Positions 60,842 to 64,000 of a stretch of 64,000 nt of DNA are shown piece by piece. The stretch is from assembly GCA_002296225.1 (NCBI GenBank), contig DBHR01000087.1, positions 21,807 through 85,806 on the forward strand. Reading direction: 5' to 3'. The stretch is from Acidobacteria bacterium UBA823 (GTDB lineage: Bacteria; Acidobacteriota; Vicinamibacteria; Vicinamibacterales; UBA823). The notes beneath the pieces were generated by a model. The model was given only the letters and a program-made list of their open reading frames with translations. It did no database searches and was not told where the DNA came from. Each line of letters begins with the position of its first letter. Position 1 is the stretch's first letter. Made by a program: the position numbers and the translations under genes.

Positions 60842-61810
60842 CTACGTAGTCAATAGGCGTTCGATATGCGCCGACAGTTCTTCGTACGGCAGCGTGCCGG
60901 GCTTGTAGAGCCGGACAATCCCTTCACGGTCGATGAGGATCAGTGTCGGTGTCGTACTAACACCAAAGTCGAGGAAATTCTGCTGGCTCACCGGCACGCT
61001 CATCCAAGACGGGATGGGAAACCGCTCCTGGTAGGCCCCTCGCAGATACTCGAGTTCCTGTTCCGGCGTGGCGTCCTGACCGCGGGCTATGTAGCCATAT
61101 AGCTGCGTCGGTCCGATGATGGCAAAATCTCGCTCACCGTAGTCCTCGTATAGTTGGTCCAAAACCGGTAGTTGCTGCTTGCAGTCCGGACACCAGTGAG
61201 CCCAGAAGAATGCCACAACGACCTTACCTTTAAGGCTGTCGGACGACAGCACTCGCTCGCCGAGGTGCTGTTCAACGTCGAGCAACGGAAACGGTTGCCC
61301 TTCTAGGCTCAGCAGTAAAAGGTTCTTCTGGATACGAGTCTCGATTGAGGTGCCCTTGTAACTCTCGTGTTGGGCGCGCAAAAACTGTACCGCCCCGGCC
61401 CGGTCGCCACGCGCATCCCGCGCGCGGCCGAGCACCTCGATCCCGGCGCCCAGCGCAGTTGGGAGTTGCCTCTCCGCGTCCAGTTCTCGCTCATCGAGGA
61501 GCGCAAAACTACCGTCGTACGCTTCACGCGCATACTGCTCGGCCACGTCCCAGCGTTCGGCGAAACTCGCGCCGCGACCAAGCCAAGACGCTGCGACCAG
61601 CCACTCGGGCGATGTCTGATCTTGGTGCCCACGCTGCTGTTGCAGAAGCGTCTGCGCCGCGTCAACCTCTTCGGCCCAAGCCATGTCGCGAATCTGGTTT
61701 ACCAACTCCGCGATTTCCATCGGCGAACCTTTCGGCGCCGCGGGTCCGCAGGCCAAGCTCAAAACTACCGTTGCCACGAACGTGAGGCTCGCGATTCTCT
61801 TTAACACCAT
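60842..61810 (-). CDS. TlpA-like thioredoxin-domain lipoprotein
   Basis: A 322-residue lipoprotein with lipobox LSLAC (about residue 21) after ATG 61810, which has AGGAAGG upstream. The N-terminal 150 residues are helical and resemble a TPR-type region. The C-terminal half is a TlpA/ResA-like thioredoxin domain with WCPDC as active site and the conserved cis-Pro segment VSTTPTLILID. It would reduce or oxidise disulfides in the periplasm, for instance in apocytochromes such as the QHNDH alpha subunit, though that link is inference. The longer frame to 61843 lacks a signal. Confidence 0.87.
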   Translation of the reverse strand: MVLKRIASLTFVATVVLSLACGPAAPKGSPMEIAELVNQIRDMAWAEEVDAAQTLLQQQRGHQDQTSPEWLVAASWLGRGASFAERWDVAEQYAREAYDGSFALLDERELDAERQLPTALGAGIEVLGRARDARGDRAGAVQFLRAQHESYKGTSIETRIQKNLLLLSLEGQPFPLLDVEQHLGERVLSSDSLKGKVVVAFFWAHWCPDCKQQLPVLDQLYEDYGERDFAIIGPTQLYGYIARGQDATPEQELEYLRGAYQERFPIPSWMSVPVSQQNFLDFGVSTTPTLILIDREGIVRLYKPGTLPYEELSAHIERLLTT

Positions 61811-62039
61811 CCTAGAACCTTCCTGTCGTTGATGAACTTGCACATTCGCAAACTATAACATTGGTAGCGTTACGAAAACCTTTACACCTACTGACATAAG
61901 ACCGCCTCAGGCCCGCGAAGGGCGTGGCTTGCACGGGATGGCGTAACCCGGCCAATAAATACAGGAAGAAGAATGGAACTGCCAACCCGCAGTTGTTGTT
62001 GATCTCGGTCCGCGTTTACACTGTCGGGCTTTGGCGTAG

Positions 62040-63305
62040 TTACTGTTTGGGCGGGGTGGTCACGTTGCCAGGCCACACAATGGAGTCTTCGTTCAAGATC
62101 AGTTCACCAGTCGCCGGATCCACCCTGCCCACAGACACGAAGTCGACGGTAGTCCCATTGTCTTTATAGCCATGACTATTGACTATCTGAATGGGCATGT
62201 TCGCCCGATCGTTAGTGCCTCGAACAAGTGAGACGTGACCCGTCGTCCCGTCAAAATCCATTCTTCTGAGATACGTCATCATGTTCTGGCTGGTCACACT
62301 CTCACCAGCATCTTGGATATCCCGAATGGCGTAGCCCACCGCCAACATGTGGTCGTAGCTCAACGCTCCATAGAAAAAGGCTTTCGAACTCGGATCGACA
62401 GGCTTGCCTAATCGTTTTTCAAGCGCGTCCCTGAATTGTGACAGCTTCGGCGACGGCACGAGCTCGACCATGGGCGCGAAATAGCCGAGGCTGCCCGCAA
62501 CGACCTCGGGTGCCTCATCCGCTGAAATCATCTCGGCGGCATAGAACGAATAGCCCGGCTCATTCATCTCAAGCTCATGCAGCGCACGAAATATCATCAC
62601 CGTGTCCGGTGTCGGGCTCGTATTAACAATATGCCTAATGCCGGCCTGTTTGACCTTGTTCATATACGATTTGATCTCGTCGTAGGGCGTGTCTCGCGGA
62701 TAACTATATTCCTGAGCGATGTTGATATCCCGTTGCTGGGTATACTCGTGAATGACGTCCCTGGCTCCCAGACCCCATGCATCCGTCGTATAGAAGTACG
62801 CAATCTCTTCGACACCAAAGTGCGCAGCGACATTAATCAAATAACCTTCATATTGTTCACTTGGACTGACCACGCGTACGAAATAAGGAAACTCCTCTGC
62901 TGACGACAGCATAGACGCGTTGGAACCATTCGAGATGACGGGGATTTTGTACTTCTCAGCGACGCGGGCGATGTCGACGGCGGGCCCACTGCAACCTGCC
63001 CCGGTGAGCACAAGAATGCCTTTCTTCATGAGCGTCTCCGCCATGAGAGCCGCGTTCTCCGGCCAGCAGTGGTAGTCGATCGTGTTCTCGTTCGTCATGC
63101 GAATGCGTGCGCCCCCCAACACGCCGGATTCGTTAAGTTCATCGATAGCAATTCGCGATCCGTGCAGGCTGAAGTCACCCCAGTCGGAGTACCGACCATC
63201 TCTGTAGTGGTAGGTATACATACCGCCGAGATCGTAGATTTGGGCGAAGCCTACGGAGGAGGTAGTTGCTATCAGAAACAGCACGAGCACGAATGGATTT
63301 CTCAA
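62040..63305 (-). CDS. Branched-chain amino acid/amide-type ABC solute-binding protein
   Basis: A 421-residue periplasmic binding protein (peripla_BP_6/LivJ-like). Signal peptide at residues 1-21 (ending VGFAQ). The first lobe has AIDELNESGVLGGARIRM and VLTGAGCSGPAVDIARVAEKYKIPVI, typical of the family; second lobe includes EMISADEAPEV and FFYGALSYDHMLAVGYAI. Ligands of this group include amino acids, amides, urea and aromatic acids. The permease and ATPase genes are not adjacent in the window. The region 61811-62039 upstream of the TlpA-like gene holds nothing I can name. Confidence 0.85.
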   Translation of the reverse strand: MRNPFVLVLFLIATTSSVGFAQIYDLGGMYTYHYRDGRYSDWGDFSLHGSRIAIDELNESGVLGGARIRMTNENTIDYHCWPENAALMAETLMKKGILVLTGAGCSGPAVDIARVAEKYKIPVISNGSNASMLSSAEEFPYFVRVVSPSEQYEGYLINVAAHFGVEEIAYFYTTDAWGLGARDVIHEYTQQRDINIAQEYSYPRDTPYDEIKSYMNKVKQAGIRHIVNTSPTPDTVMIFRALHELEMNEPGYSFYAAEMISADEAPEVVAGSLGYFAPMVELVPSPKLSQFRDALEKRLGKPVDPSSKAFFYGALSYDHMLAVGYAIRDIQDAGESVTSQNMMTYLRRMDFDGTTGHVSLVRGTNDRANMPIQIVNSHGYKDNGTTVDFVSVGRVDPATGELILNEDSIVWPGNVTTPPKQ

Positions 63306-63321
63306 GAAGGGCTCCTCAATC

Positions 63322-64000
63322 TTAGAACGATTCAGCCGAACTCACGCCCAACAATCGAGTTCGTTTAACAAACAATGAATCCCATCCTTGGCTAAACCAG
63401 CTTTCAATTACGCTCCACGGTTCATCTCGGGCGAAGAGACGACCCACTGTGGGACGGCTGATAATGCCCAAAGGTTCTAGAAGGCGTATACCCGCACCCT
63501 CTGAAGAGTTCTCACTACGCTTGCTTCGAGAAGCAGAGGTAACGTCGATCCACTTCTCGCGGAGGCGTTCGAGCTCGCCGTCAAGCGCCATCTGGCGGAG
63601 CCAAAGGTTTACCCAATCTAAGAAGGCGGCATCGTCGCGTGGAAGCATGTAACTAAGTTCGTCATGAGTTAACGGAGAGTCTGGTGAGACGGCGAAAAGT
63701 CTCGGGTCCCGGTTCGCGACTAGCACGGCTTCAACGTTGTCAGTCAGCATCACGTCGACTCGTCCTTCAGCAACGGCATCGGGGATGGAGAGATTGTCTT
63801 CAATAACGACAACGTCAGCTGTGTTGATACGATCTCTCACGAAACTCTCGTTTGTTCCACCAGGATTAACACCGATACGAACACCGAGGCGATCGATGGC
63901 CTTAAGGTCCGTGAAACGCGCACGGTCTGCTCTTCGAATAAGAAGACACTTTCCGATCAAGAGATAGGGGTCCGACAGTGAGACGATTTTCTGGCGCTCG
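63322..64000 (-). CDS. Family 3 solute-binding protein, 5' partial
   Basis: The frame is open through the right edge of the window, so the N-terminus is missing; the last 226 residues are visible. The segment VSLSDPYLL followed by CLLIRR, then LGVRIGVNPGGTNESFV, VEDNLSIPDAVAEGRVDVMLTDNVEA and the C-terminal WVNLWLRQMALDGELERLREKW place it in the SBP_bac_3 family (amino-acid-binding or cyclohexadienyl dehydratase-like). The TTG at 63960 is not the real start because the family pattern continues beyond it. It lies 17 bases before the neighbouring binding-protein gene, so the two are probably co-transcribed. Confidence 0.8.
   Translation of the reverse strand, partial: ERQKIVSLSDPYLLIGKCLLIRRADRARFTDLKAIDRLGVRIGVNPGGTNESFVRDRINTADVVVIEDNLSIPDAVAEGRVDVMLTDNVEAVLVANRDPRLFAVSPDSPLTHDELSYMLPRDDAAFLDWVNLWLRQMALDGELERLREKWIDVTSASRSKRSENSSEGAGIRLLEPLGIISRPTVGRLFARDEPWSVIESWFSQGWDSLFVKRTRLLGVSSAESF

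Noticed and set aside
1..64000. tRNA, rRNA, CRISPR arrays, transposases, integrases and phage genes
   Set aside because: All intergenic stretches were read and none shows cloverleaf, array repeats or mobile-element proteins; the only repeat of note is the qhpC-qhpB duplication.

Overview
The window is high-GC, gene-dense bacterial DNA with no rRNA, tRNA, CRISPR array, insertion sequence or phage gene that I can see. Several traits point to an Acidobacteriota member (Vicinamibacteria-like is my best guess): the secreted VWA protein at 53273-54184 resembles the 'VWFA-related Acidobacterial' family, many enzymes carry signal peptides, beta-propellers are abundant, and there is a MoxR/DUF58/VWA cluster. 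The taxonomic call is inference, because no phylogenetic marker was compared.

Layout. 1-10.0 kb: partial bile-acid/sodium symporter, two exported proteins of unknown role, an NhaC antiporter, a PSMA-like M28 peptidase, an aldo/keto reductase, an amidohydrolase, a small exported protein, and a solitary ABC ATPase coupled to a 54-residue ORF. 10.06-20.3 kb (minus strand): a complete quinohemoprotein amine dehydrogenase (QHNDH) operon, read G-A-D-C-B-C-B-F-E. It encodes the diheme alpha subunit, the radical SAM thioether synthase QhpD, the FAD monooxygenase QhpG, the subtilisin-like leader peptidase QhpE and the ABC exporter QhpF. The gamma-beta (qhpC-qhpB) cassette is present twice in tandem. 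All eight cross-linking residues, including the Cys and Trp that form cysteine tryptophylquinone, are conserved in both gamma copies. This is the most striking system in the window.

20.3-32.9 kb: a phosphodiesterase, an exported fumarylacetoacetate-hydrolase homologue, a cupin, CapA, a DUF5752-TreT trehalose synthase pair, an MBL hydrolase, a quinone oxidoreductase, an exported M55 peptidase, a cyclophilin, a PQQ-like propeller, a PEGA protein and a GNAT enzyme. 32.9-37.7 kb: an ArsR-methyltransferase fusion followed by cobalamin-dependent metH, behind an AT-rich promoter with a palindrome. This looks like a SahR-type methionine-cycle operon.

39.4-42.6 kb: a five-gene set of Tat-exported [2Fe-2S] protein, 58-residue ORF, FAD subunit, b-type cytochrome and small helical protein. 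It resembles a molybdenum hydroxylase that lacks its molybdopterin subunit. 43.0-51.0 kb: MoxR, DUF58, two VWA membrane proteins and a coiled-coil membrane protein. 51.0-54.2 kb: RidA, PIG-L deacetylase, a rhodanese-methyltransferase fusion and the secreted VWA protein.

54.3-64.0 kb: tungsten-type aldehyde:ferredoxin oxidoreductase with a MoaD-like protein ending Gly-Gly-Ala-Leu, a divergent proline racemase/ornithine cyclodeaminase-family pair, a Tat-exported HD-domain (inositol-oxygenase-like) protein, an NHL lipoprotein, a TlpA-like lipoprotein, and two solute-binding proteins, the last one cut by the window end. The overall picture is an aerobic or microaerobic heterotroph that oxidises amines, imino acids and peptides at the cell surface.
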